15,686 nt of DNA from Methanothrix sp. (GCA_012798025.1 JAAZNX010000165.1:1-15686); one strand, 5' to 3'. Shown: positions 8,275 to 14,688, counted from the stretch's first letter. Translations and numbers: made by a program. The notes: generated by a model not told the origin, from the sequence alone.

Positions 8275-8525
8275 AAAATCGATAATGGATTTGACTACTG
8301 GTTCACGTTTGTCATCAATCCTGGTGTAGAGCCCACGAATAATAGGGCTGAGAGAGCATTGCGGCCACATGTAGTCTTGAGAAAATACTGGGCACGCTTC
8401 GAAATGATCTTCGAAATGATAAAGGAGCATCGATTCATGAGCGAATCATGACGACGCTGGCAAAATGGGCTAAACTGCCTACAAATGCTAACCACAAAGC
8501 TGATCAGCTAAACACGTGCAAGTAA
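8275..8525 (+). pseudogene. IS66-type transposase, C-terminal remnant (frameshifted)
   Basis: The translation from 8275 reads KIDNGFDYWF, then VINPGVEPTNNRAERALRPH. This is the highly conserved end of the IS66 DDE domain, including the catalytic Glu in NNRAER. The frame breaks near 8382-8387 by loss of one A in an A-run, after VLRK. The original frame then resumes as LGTLRND, KGASIHERIMTTLAKWA and on to the TAA at 8523-8525. A 12-base in-frame tandem duplication (8397-8420) repeats LRND. Everything upstream of the KIDNGFDYWF segment is gone and replaced by the inverted-repeat element. It covers the part of the protein missing from the remnant at 1-575, but 7.7 kb of ordinary genes separate them, so two independent copies are more likely. 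Confidence 0.85.
8397..8420 (+). repeat. 12-bp perfect tandem duplication in transposase remnant
   Basis: CTTCGAAATGAT occurs twice in direct succession (8397-8408 and 8409-8420). In the ancestral transposase frame it duplicates the residues LRND. It is probably a replication-slippage scar in a gene no longer under selection. Confidence 0.9.
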
Positions 8526-8539
8526 TTAATTATTTATTC
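8524..8539 (+). promoter_or_regulatory. Candidate TATA box for the MBL-fold/radical SAM gene pair
   Basis: AATTAATTATTTATTC begins within the stop codon of the transposase remnant and lies about 26-40 bases upstream of the ATG at 8565. Transcription would start near 8555. The leader would be nearly absent, matching the lack of any Shine-Dalgarno site before this gene. Confidence 0.4.
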
Positions 8540-8564
8540 GCATAAGTTCTAAAATGTTACATAC

Positions 8565-9413
8565 ATGAGATTTAATCTCAGAGTGATTGTGGAAAATTCG
8601 GCATGCTTATCAGATGCCAGCATATGGTCCCAACATGGACTATGCCTCTTCGTTGATATGGATGTCGGATCCGACAAGATGAGAATGCTCATAGACACAG
8701 GCACATCTCCTGAGGTAACCGTTCATAATATCGACGCTTTGGATCTCGATTTTGACGATGTCGACCTTATCTTTTTGAGCCACGGCCATTACGATCATAC
8801 CGGTGGGCTGATAGGAATATTGGGACTCATGAGCCGCAAAGTACCAGTTTTGGCTCATCCCGGTATCTTCTCTCCCAAGCTGAAAAGCCATCCTTTTCTG
8901 AGGTTCATAGGTCCGCCTTTCAGTCGCACCCAGGCCGAGGACGCTGGGGCAATTATGCTCGAATCCGTGGGGCCCGTTCGAGTAGCGGAGAGGGTCATGA
9001 CCACTGGTGAAATAGAGCGAGCAGTGCCATTCGAGAAGGTGAAAGGTTTCTGGACGATCAAAGATAACCTATACTGCCCTGATACCATCCCGGACGACCA
9101 GGCCTTGATAGCAAATATCGAGGGCAAAGGATTAGTGGTTATCACAGGTTGTGCCCACGCTGGAGTGGTCAATACCATCAGGCATGCGCAGAAGATCATG
9201 GGAGTCGAGAAACTATATGCAGTGATAGGAGGCTTCCACCTTATGGATGCCGACGATGAACGCATCGCCTCCACAGCAGAGGCGCTATTGGAACTTGATC
9301 CTTCAATTGTGCGGCCAGGGCACTGCACAGGACAGAAGGCCACATCATATCTACAGCAGATGCTGGGCGATCGGTGCAGGCCTCTTGCAACTGGTGACCT
9401 TATCACGCTATGA
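8565..9413 (+). CDS. Metallo-beta-lactamase-fold protein, COG1237 type
   Basis: A 282-residue MBL-fold protein. The metal-binding motif SHGHYDHTGG gives H73, H75, D77 and H78. Further candidate ligands are H198 in TGCAHAGVVNT, H225 in IGGFHL and H253 in RPGHCTG. The N-terminal VIVENSA...QHGLCLFV pattern matches the COG1237 group. Methanogen members are annotated as 7,8-dihydropterin-6-yl-methyl-4-(beta-D-ribofuranosyl)aminobenzene 5'-phosphate synthase, an enzyme of tetrahydromethanopterin biosynthesis. The group is broad (thermophilic Tflp-like proteins belong to it), so the substrate is uncertain. The first ATG fits family N-termini. The promoter appears near-leaderless. The radical SAM gene follows after 23 bases on the same strand, suggesting an operon. 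Confidence 0.82.
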   Translation: MRFNLRVIVENSACLSDASIWSQHGLCLFVDMDVGSDKMRMLIDTGTSPEVTVHNIDALDLDFDDVDLIFLSHGHYDHTGGLIGILGLMSRKVPVLAHPGIFSPKLKSHPFLRFIGPPFSRTQAEDAGAIMLESVGPVRVAERVMTTGEIERAVPFEKVKGFWTIKDNLYCPDTIPDDQALIANIEGKGLVVITGCAHAGVVNTIRHAQKIMGVEKLYAVIGGFHLMDADDERIASTAEALLELDPSIVRPGHCTGQKATSYLQQMLGDRCRPLATGDLITL

Positions 9414-9436
9414 AGAACCATTGAGAGTGTTGGAAG

Positions 9437-10384
9437 ATGATTGCCTTTGGACCCGTCCCATCCAGGCGTCTGGGGCGCAGCCTGGGGATAAACAACATAC
9501 CTCCCAAGATCTGCACCTATTCCTGTGCCTACTGTCAGGTGGGCAGGACGATGCAAATGGAGGTCATGCGCCGCTCCCATTACCCTCCTGAGGAGATCTT
9601 TGATGAAGTCAAGGCGAAGGTGGAAAAGTCCAGGGAACTGGGGATGGCCATCGATTACCTCACCTTCGTTCCAGACGGAGAGCCCACTTTAGACTTAAAT
9701 CTGGGTCTAGAGATCGATATGCTGAGATCTCTAGGGATACGTATAGCCGTGATAAGCAACGCTTCCTTGATATGGGATGAGGACATCCAAAAAGAGCTCT
9801 GCAAAGCAGACTGGGTCTCACTGAAGGTGGATGCCATCGAAGAGACGACATGGCACAAGATTAACCGACCTCATAGATCGCTCGAGCTGAAGACAATTCT
9901 GCATGCAGTTCGAGACTTTTCCAGGATCTACAGAGGCGCGCTTGTCACTGAAACGATGCTGCTGCGAGGCATCAACGACGGCGAACATTCCCTGAAACTG
10001 GTAGCGGATTTCCTGTCCGAGGTGAAGCCGACAACAGCATACATCTCCGTACCCACAAGGCCGCCTGCAGAAGAGTGGGCCAGGTTACCCTCAGAGGAGA
10101 GCATCAATCAGGCCTACCAGATCTTCAGTTCACGGCTGAAGCATGTGGAGCTTCTTGTGGGATATGAAGGCGACTCCTTTGCGCCTACAGGAGATGCAGA
10201 GCAAGATCTTCTGAGCATCATGGCGGTGCATCCAATAAGAGAAGATGCGGTGAAAAAATTCCTTGAGCAGGCCGGCAAGGGGTGGAATGTAATTCAGGGG
10301 CTGATGGACTCTGGCCAGGTTGCTGAGACGGAATACGGCGGGAAAAAAGTTTATTCTAGACGTCCGGCAGTCACGCTGAACTGA
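9437..10384 (+). CDS. Radical SAM protein, COG0731 type, with C-terminal winged-helix-like domain
   Basis: A 315-residue protein. The N-terminus FGPVPSRRLGRSLGINNIPP leads directly into the radical SAM cluster motif C26-X3-C30-X2-C33 (CTYSCAYC), typical of the COG0731 Fe-S oxidoreductase group. Later segments TFVPDGEPTLD and VSLKVDA fit the SAM-binding barrel. From about residue 245 a winged-helix-like tail follows (HPIREDAVKKFLEQAG, then GQVAETEYGGKKVYSRR). It would bind a [4Fe-4S] cluster and S-adenosylmethionine; the substrate is not known. It sits 23 bases after the MBL-fold gene and is probably co-transcribed. GGAAG abuts the ATG, too close for a good ribosome site. Its 3' end converges on the leftward exported-protein gene with only 38 bases between. 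Confidence 0.85.
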   Translation: MIAFGPVPSRRLGRSLGINNIPPKICTYSCAYCQVGRTMQMEVMRRSHYPPEEIFDEVKAKVEKSRELGMAIDYLTFVPDGEPTLDLNLGLEIDMLRSLGIRIAVISNASLIWDEDIQKELCKADWVSLKVDAIEETTWHKINRPHRSLELKTILHAVRDFSRIYRGALVTETMLLRGINDGEHSLKLVADFLSEVKPTTAYISVPTRPPAEEWARLPSEESINQAYQIFSSRLKHVELLVGYEGDSFAPTGDAEQDLLSIMAVHPIREDAVKKFLEQAGKGWNVIQGLMDSGQVAETEYGGKKVYSRRPAVTLN

Positions 10385-10422
10385 GAATAGTCAGCAGGTT
10401 CGTGCATCAAGAAACCCTATTA

Positions 10423-11013
10423 TCATGTTTTTCTGCCCGTAACCGTCCCTGTGCGGACTCCACCATGTGCATCAAATGCATAATAGCTTCCGGAGAGGTA
10501 ATCCTTGCTTGTAGTCAAAGCGCATCTGTAGAGCGTGAGATCCTCCAGGGAGACCAGATCCAGGTAGAGCACATCCTTTGCGATTGTCCCGCTTGCAGAG
10601 ACAGTAGTTGTCAGTCCACTGAGGGATAAACTACCCCGTCCAAAGACGCTATTTTGGTTCTGCAAGAGCTGCAGATCGACTTTTCCTGGCGTACCTCCAA
10701 GCAGATCAAGCAGCCAATTTCCCAGAAGATCTTCATTTGAGGATGCATAAGGTCCAAGATACCCTCCGCCGCTGATGATTTCCAGGTACTCCCATGTATG
10801 CTCTGGATCAAGAGGGCGCATAAGGGGGTCGATTCCCAAAGGGTCCGATTTAGGATCTATGTAGATCTTTTGATCATCATCCAAACTGCTTGTTCTTCTT
10901 AGATCAGTAGGTATGTTGTAGATATCCGTTCCTAATGGATCATATTGTGATTCAGCCTGAACTGTCAAGCATAAGACTATGACTGCCCAGGCCACTAACA
11001 TCTTTGCGAACAT
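10423..11013 (-). CDS. Exported protein, unknown function
   Basis: A 196-residue protein with a signal peptide: MFAK, a hydrophobic stretch 6-17, and probable cleavage after VQA at residue 20. The mature N-terminal part (21-80) is rich in Asp and Pro with repeated DPLG units (25-28 and 57-60). The C-terminal part (about 125-196) is beta-rich and glycine-rich: RGSLSLSGLTTTVSASGTI, then LYLDLVS and GSYYAFDAHGG. This resembles beta-sheet lipocalin-like or antigen-like modules of small secreted methanogen proteins, with no named family recognised. One Cys occurs in the mature part (164). It lies 100 bases downstream of the MinD-type ATPase operon and has its own TATA-like box, so it may be transcribed separately. 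Its leader shares a 10-base motif with the DUF134 leader. Confidence 0.65.
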   Translation of the reverse strand: MFAKMLVAWAVIVLCLTVQAESQYDPLGTDIYNIPTDLRRTSSLDDDQKIYIDPKSDPLGIDPLMRPLDPEHTWEYLEIISGGGYLGPYASSNEDLLGNWLLDLLGGTPGKVDLQLLQNQNSVFGRGSLSLSGLTTTVSASGTIAKDVLYLDLVSLEDLTLYRCALTTSKDYLSGSYYAFDAHGGVRTGTVTGRKT

Positions 11014-11031
11014 CTGTTATAAACCCCCATT

Positions 11032-11041
11032 GTCTTATTTC
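11032..11041 (-). promoter_or_regulatory. GAAATAAGAC leader motif, copy at the exported protein
   Basis: Minus-strand GAAATAAGAC ends exactly 18 bases before the ATG at 11013. The identical decamer stands exactly 18 bases before the DUF134 ATG. It contains TAAGAC, the half-site of the dyad in the DUF134/DUF5320 control region. Confidence 0.35.
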
Positions 11042-11048
11042 TGTCATT

Positions 11049-11058
11049 GCTTAAAACT
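11049..11058 (-). promoter_or_regulatory. Candidate TATA box for the exported protein
   Basis: Minus-strand AGTTTTAAGC lies about 36-45 bases upstream of the ATG at 11013. It predicts a start near 11028 and a short leader holding a GGGGGT purine tract. Confidence 0.35.
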
Positions 11059-11113
11059 ATAGTCTTCACATGAAGCATATGCAACACCTACATGATTGCG
11101 CAAAACCTGTCCT

Positions 11114-11968
11114 TCAGAGCTGCTCTTCGAGCCTTCTCCAAAGCTCAAGCATCGCCTCTGCAGCCGGTCCACCCAGCTCTACCACAGGCTTCGCATGGAC
11201 AATAGCGTCGACCACACTCGAATCAAACGGTATCTTTCCTGCGACAGCTACTCCTCGTTCCTGGCAGAGGTCATCGATGCGTTGCGCAGCTGCAAGGTTG
11301 AGGTCGTACTTGTTTATGCAAACCAGCGCCTTGATCCCGAAATGCTCCGACACCTTGAGCACCCTTTCCAGGTCATGCTCTCCTGAGATCGTCGGCTCTG
11401 TCACAACCAGGGCTAAGTCGACGCCCGTCACGGAGGCAATCACCGGGCAGCCAATGCCTGGAGAGCCGTCGATCAGCACTAGATCCCGTTTCTGGGACGC
11501 AGCTAGGTCTCGAGCCATCTCTCTCACCATGGCCACCAATTTTCCGGACGCCTCCTCTCCAGGAAATAGCTCGGCATGCACCATCGGGCCGAACCTGGTA
11601 TTGGAGATGTATGCATACCCTGAGAGCCTGTCTATCATATCTACTGCCTCGGATGGGCAGACCAGCTTGCAGACGCCACAACCCTCGCAGAGTGTAGGAT
11701 CTATCTGGAAGTCATGCACCGCGTCGAAACGGCAGTGATCTATGCAAGAGCCGCACTTCGTGCACTTCGACTCGTCGATGAATGCTCTTTTCATGCCGAA
11801 AAATTCGCGTCGCTCCTGAATGGTTGGCTGGAGGATGAGGTGCAGATCAGGTGCATCAACATCGCAGTCAGCGATCACCGCCCTGCCGCTGGCCAGGGCC
11901 GCAAGGGACGCCAGCAGAGATGTTTTGCCTGTGCCGCCTTTGCCGCTCACTACTGCCACCTGCTTCAT
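11114..11968 (-). CDS. MinD-type P-loop ATPase with inserted ferredoxin domain (second of pair)
   Basis: A 284-residue ATPase of the MinD/Mrp superfamily, COG1149 type. The deviant Walker A motif GKGGTGKT is at residues 9-16, the switch-like DCDVDAPD at 34-41, and a Walker B-like LVLIDGSPG in the middle. A two-cluster ferredoxin domain is inserted at about 65-110, with Cys 69, 72, 75, 79 and 94, 97, 100, 104; each group is C-X2-C-X2-C-X3-C and suited to [4Fe-4S]. The protein is presumably a cytoplasmic ATP-dependent electron- or Fe-S/metal-handling factor; related ATPases (ApbC/Nbp35 type) carry Fe-S clusters. It overlaps the upstream paralogue by 4 bases (ATGA), indicating translational coupling, and the two probably act as a heterodimer. 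No membrane-targeting helix is seen at its C-terminus. Confidence 0.88.
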   Translation of the reverse strand: MKQVAVVSGKGGTGKTSLLASLAALASGRAVIADCDVDAPDLHLILQPTIQERREFFGMKRAFIDESKCTKCGSCIDHCRFDAVHDFQIDPTLCEGCGVCKLVCPSEAVDMIDRLSGYAYISNTRFGPMVHAELFPGEEASGKLVAMVREMARDLAASQKRDLVLIDGSPGIGCPVIASVTGVDLALVVTEPTISGEHDLERVLKVSEHFGIKALVCINKYDLNLAAAQRIDDLCQERGVAVAGKIPFDSSVVDAIVHAKPVVELGGPAAEAMLELWRRLEEQL

Positions 11969-12840
11969 GCTATCTGCTCCTCAATCTTTTTGGCCAAAGC
12001 TGCAAGGCGCTCTTTCCATTCTGGCATGTGCTCCACAAAAATAATGCCGCGCGAGTAGAGCTCTGCTATCTTTCTGCTGAAGGGAATCTCCATGAGAAGA
12101 GGCACCTTATGCTTCTCCAGATATTCGTATATCTTTCTATCTCCGATACCGCTCTTATTGATCAGTACCCCGCGAGGAGTCTTCATCATCTCCAGCGCTC
12201 TTAAGGCCAGATCCAGGTCGTAGAGGCCGAAGGGCGTGCTCTCCGTGACCAGTAGACAGAAGTCTGTCCCTCGCACAGATTCCACCATAGAGCAGGAGGT
12301 TCCGGGCGGGCAGTCCACTATCACCAGATCGCCTTTGGCCTCCTCCTTCACGCTATGGATGAGCGGCGTGGTCCTTGCTTCCCCAGGCTTCAGCTCTCCC
12401 CAAACGATCTTCAGGCAGCCGCTTTCAGCCCGGAAGACCTCGCCCACCGACCGGCGTCCTTCGGAGATCGCCTTCTCTGGACAGACAAAAGCACAGGCGC
12501 CACAGCCATGACACAGCTCCTGAAAGACCAAAACCTTCTGGAAAAGCACAGCCAGGGCATGAAATGCACAGTTATCGGAGCACAGGCCACAGTGAGTGCA
12601 TATCTCCTCATCGATGATGGGCACCGGCACCTCACACTCCTTTTTTTCAAGTAGCTGTTTTCTTGGAAAGAAAAGATGGACATTGGGCTCCTCAACGTCA
12701 CAATCGGCGATCACCGCCTTTTTATCAGCTAATGATACTGCCAGGCTCGTAGCGACAAGGGTCTTGCCGGTGCCACCCTTTCCGCTAGCTATGGATATCT
12801 TCAATGGCTTTGATCCAGATAAATTTGAGCTGCGGTTCAT
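11965..12840 (-). CDS. MinD-type P-loop ATPase with inserted ferredoxin domain (first of pair)
   Basis: A 291-residue paralogue of the following gene. A short polar N-terminal extension (about 12 residues) precedes KISIASGKGGTGKT, with Walker A at 20-27. DCDVEEPN is at 47-54. The inserted ferredoxin domain has Cys 81, 84, 87, 91 and 110, 113, 116, 120, all eight ligands present. A Walker B-like LVIVDCPPG follows, then a C-terminal region like that of Mrp/MinD proteins. The function is inferred as for its partner: ATP-dependent Fe-S or metal-cofactor handling in an anaerobe. In Desulfovibrio, similar tandem ATPases belong to the 'orange protein' complex. The ATG overlaps the stop of the DUF5320 gene by 4 bases (ATGA) and the gene's own stop overlaps the next start, so the three genes form a tightly coupled operon. 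Confidence 0.88.
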   Translation of the reverse strand: MNRSSNLSGSKPLKISIASGKGGTGKTLVATSLAVSLADKKAVIADCDVEEPNVHLFFPRKQLLEKKECEVPVPIIDEEICTHCGLCSDNCAFHALAVLFQKVLVFQELCHGCGACAFVCPEKAISEGRRSVGEVFRAESGCLKIVWGELKPGEARTTPLIHSVKEEAKGDLVIVDCPPGTSCSMVESVRGTDFCLLVTESTPFGLYDLDLALRALEMMKTPRGVLINKSGIGDRKIYEYLEKHKVPLLMEIPFSRKIAELYSRGIIFVEHMPEWKERLAALAKKIEEQIA

Positions 12841-13094
12841 GCTCTGGACCGCAGCCTCTCAATTTGATCTCTTACAGACTTCAGGTCTTCCTCCAGGCTT
12901 CTCGCTACGGCCTCAAGATAGCTCCTCTCTTCTTCAGGCGTGGGCTGACGAAATGGCTCATAAGCATAGCCAAAACCCCTACCGTAGCCGAAACCTCTAC
13001 CATAAGCCCTGCGACACCATGGATTGATATACCCAGCAGCTCTATTCATCCTGGAACCAATCCACCAAGGTCCAGTGCAGTCTCCCCAAGGCAT
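12837..13094 (-). CDS. DUF5320-family small Gly/Arg-rich coiled-coil protein
   Basis: An 85-residue protein with the layout of DUF5320: an MPWGDCTGPWW start, then RAAGYINPW, then glycine/aromatic/arginine repeats (YGRGFGYGRGFGYAY, residues about 31-45). A charged C-terminal helix from about 52 to 85 is predicted to form a coiled coil (EEERSYLEAVARSLEEDLKS...). Two Cys occur (6 and 27). Family members often accompany ferredoxin-containing MinD ATPases and NifX-like cofactor carriers in anaerobes; no biochemical function is known. The glycine-rich part may be a flexible or scaffolding segment; this is inference. It is the first gene of the leftward operon. The start is well supported by AGGTGA 5 bases before the ATG. 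Confidence 0.85.
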   Translation of the reverse strand: MPWGDCTGPWWIGSRMNRAAGYINPWCRRAYGRGFGYGRGFGYAYEPFRQPTPEEERSYLEAVARSLEEDLKSVRDQIERLRSRA

Positions 13095-13129
13095 TTATTT
13101 CACCTCTTCTTGGATAGCTTCGATCCTTC

Positions 13130-13149
13130 TTAAGACGATCCAGTCTTAA
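13130..13149. promoter_or_regulatory. Candidate operator: TTAAGAC-N6-GTCTTAA dyad
   Basis: Perfect 7-base arms at 13130-13136 and 13143-13149 are separated by GATCCA. The dyad lies between the divergent DUF5320 and DUF134 genes, about 36 bases upstream of the DUF5320 ATG and downstream of the likely TATA box for that direction. It suits repression of the leftward operon by a dimeric regulator, DUF134 being the nearest candidate. The half-site TAAGAC recurs at 13213-13218. Confidence 0.45.
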
Positions 13150-13175
13150 TGGTCGAGTAATAGTAACTTATGAGA

Positions 13176-13190
13176 TAATATATTTAAATC
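13176..13190. promoter_or_regulatory. Shared AT-rich core promoter of the divergent pair
   Basis: TAATATATTTAAATC contains TATA-like elements on both strands. Rightward it predicts a start near 13210 for DUF134. Leftward it predicts a start near 13155 for DUF5320, just before the dyad. Archaeal TATA boxes are frequently near-symmetrical, so one element may serve both directions. Confidence 0.45.
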
Positions 13191-13208
13191 TTTCTGTTAG
13201 ATAACATT

Positions 13209-13218
13209 GAAATAAGAC
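13209..13218 (+). promoter_or_regulatory. GAAATAAGAC leader motif, copy at DUF134
   Basis: This decamer ends exactly 18 bases before the DUF134 ATG and sits at or near the predicted transcription start. It is identical, in sequence and in distance to the start codon, to the motif before the exported protein at 11013, and carries the TAAGAC half-site. Confidence 0.35.
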
Positions 13219-13236
13219 TTTCGCATAGCTACAGGT

Positions 13237-13701
13237 ATGTGTCCCTGCAGAGGAAGACGAAGGGGTAGGCGATGGATATCGGAGGTTCCACAGGTCAGGT
13301 GCTTTGTGGCAGAAGGCGCAAAGGAGGCAGAAGCGGTCTCTATAACTCTCGAGGAGCTTGAAGCTGTGCGCCTGGTGGACCTGCTGGATCTGGACCAAGA
13401 GGAAGCGGCATTTTACATGGGTGTTTCGCGCAAGGCATTCTGGAACGACCTGATGAACGCCAGGAAAAAGATCGCTTCTGCCCTGGTCTACGGGACGGGC
13501 CTCAGGATTGAGGGGGGTAGCTTTATTTTGCGGAGCACTGAGGGAGACAGTGGCGTTGCAGCCGATGCCCGCCGACAGGAGCTGGAGCTGATGGAACGGG
13601 AACTGGGGCTTCTGCGATCCAGGCTTGAACACCTCGGAGCAAGAGTGACATCTCTCAAAGGCCCGCAAAGGGCCGATCCCGGGGCTGAGGGGGATCATTG
13701 A
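13237..13701 (+). CDS. DUF134 (COG1342, UPF0251) helix-turn-helix protein with coiled-coil tail
   Basis: A 154-residue protein. The basic N-terminus MCPCRGRRRGRRW and the block LEELEAVRLVDLLDLDQEEAAFYMGVSRKAF (residues 38-68) match the sigma70-region-4-like helix-turn-helix of DUF134 proteins. The usual LRIEGG closing motif is at 89-94. DNA binding is therefore likely; the binding site is unknown. Residues about 108-142 form a predicted coiled coil (RRQELELMERELGLLRSRLEHL), where some relatives carry a Cys-rich or NifX-like tail. It is transcribed away from the DUF5320-ATPase operon across a 142-base region with a dyad, the classic layout of a local regulator. Its ribosome site is poor (AGGT touching the ATG). 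An autoregulated repressor or a redox/metal sensor are both possible. Three Cys occur in the N-terminal 22 residues (2, 4, 22). Confidence 0.85.
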   Translation: MCPCRGRRRGRRWISEVPQVRCFVAEGAKEAEAVSITLEELEAVRLVDLLDLDQEEAAFYMGVSRKAFWNDLMNARKKIASALVYGTGLRIEGGSFILRSTEGDSGVAADARRQELELMERELGLLRSRLEHLGARVTSLKGPQRADPGAEGDH

Positions 13702-14215
13702 AGAGGATACAGGCTGCTTGTAAAGAGAAGAGCCAGAGCAATCTGAACAACTGTTTTATTGGTCAATATCGATTCCTCTTCATGCTTTTTATTTTTAATG
13801 TCAAACAATAAAACTACTGTAAAGCCAATCGTCAATTTCAATCGATGCGCTTTATCGATATAAATTTTACGTGATATTAATAATATTCGCTCTAGCCTGG
13901 TAATGTCTTCATAATATCCTCAGCTTTAATAAAGAAGAGCTCGAGCATGCAGTAAGTGCTGGGGTAGCAATGGCCCAAAAAAGTGGACAGCGTGGCTCTG
14001 TTGATGGCATTTAAGTTTATACATAAATGAGTTCCTCGCCTTCTGCAGTCTTAGGATAGGTCTTCGCTACGCATTACAAATGCGCAAGTGACACCGCATC
14101 GGCGCTCATCATGAGGCATCTACTTCTTCTAGCCATGGCCTTCGCTCCCCCTTCACCTTTGCAGTGCTAAATGCGACAGTCCATAATATTCAACAAAGCA
14201 GTCAGAGATGTGACA
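13702..14215. other. 514-base intergenic region, no gene recognised
   Basis: This stretch lies between the rightward DUF134 gene and the 3' end of the leftward zinc-ribbon gene. Its first half is A/T-rich, with a GATATTAATAATATTC near-palindrome around 13874-13889. Its second half is less A/T-rich. Short fragments such as GVAMAQKSGQRGSVDG (near 13960-14010, plus) read like coding sequence but have no extended frame. No tRNA, rRNA, CRISPR or complete gene is seen. It may be decayed coding sequence or carry an unrecognised small RNA. Confidence 0.45.
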
Positions 14216-14602
14216 CTACCATGGTACTACATAAATGACCCCATCTCTGTCTTGTCCTTTTAGAAGTTCACAATGCCTCAGGATAGCAATCTGGTTTTGC
14301 AGCTCATTTGGTGAGACCTTGAGTTCTTTAACCATCTCTGCAGGTGTGGCTCCATTTCTGGAAACAATGAACTCGTAGATCTTTTTTTGTAAATCGGTCA
14401 GACCGTCTGTGCCTTCTTGGTCTGCTCTCTTTCGCAAGACCTTCTTAGAATAAACGCCCCACGGGTCGCAGGCTTTGATTTTTTGATGTTTATCTAAATA
14501 GCATTCTTCACATAAGAACTGATCGGCTTCTTGGAACACCTCTTCCCTTGGTACTTCTTGACCGCAGTTCGAGCATTTTACAAGGTTTTTTTCTTCTGCC
14601 AT
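14216..14602 (-). CDS. Zinc-ribbon plus winged-helix protein, putative transcription factor
   Basis: A 128-residue cytoplasmic protein. The N-terminal zinc-binding module has C10-X2-C13 and C31-X2-C34 (CSNCG and CEEC), with H39 and C45 nearby as possible extra ligands; the arrangement is LIM- or treble-clef-like. From about residue 68 a winged helix-turn-helix is predicted: LTDLQKKIYEFIVSRNG, then ATPAEMVKELKVSPNELQ as the recognition region, then a wing ending VIYVVPW. A DNA-binding regulator is likely; the target is unknown. It is a single gene with an A/T-rich element (ATAAAAATAA at 14621-14630 on the minus strand) so close to the ATG that the transcript may be almost leaderless. AAGGTTGA immediately before the ATG is a weak ribosome site. 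Confidence 0.75.
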   Translation of the reverse strand: MAEEKNLVKCSNCGQEVPREEVFQEADQFLCEECYLDKHQKIKACDPWGVYSKKVLRKRADQEGTDGLTDLQKKIYEFIVSRNGATPAEMVKELKVSPNELQNQIAILRHCELLKGQDRDGVIYVVPW

Positions 14603-14688
14603 TCAACCTTCGCCTCGTTGTTATTTTTATCGTAACACCTCAATGCACGCATCGGCGGCAGAGTCCCTGTTTTAGCCTAATATCCTTT

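Noticed and set aside
8053..8560. Complete IS66-like element bounded by GTAAAAT on the left and GTTAC on the right
   Set aside because: The ends match only over a few bases, no 8-bp target duplication is present, and the inside lacks the transposase N-terminal two thirds.
8855..9580. 241-codon minus-strand frame across the MBL-fold gene
   Set aside because: It is antisense to an intact, motif-bearing MBL-fold protein and the start of the radical SAM gene; its own translation is low-complexity without recognised motifs.
11070..11738. 222-codon plus-strand frame
   Set aside because: It runs antisense through the second MinD-type ATPase, is Ser/Thr-rich and has no domain pattern.
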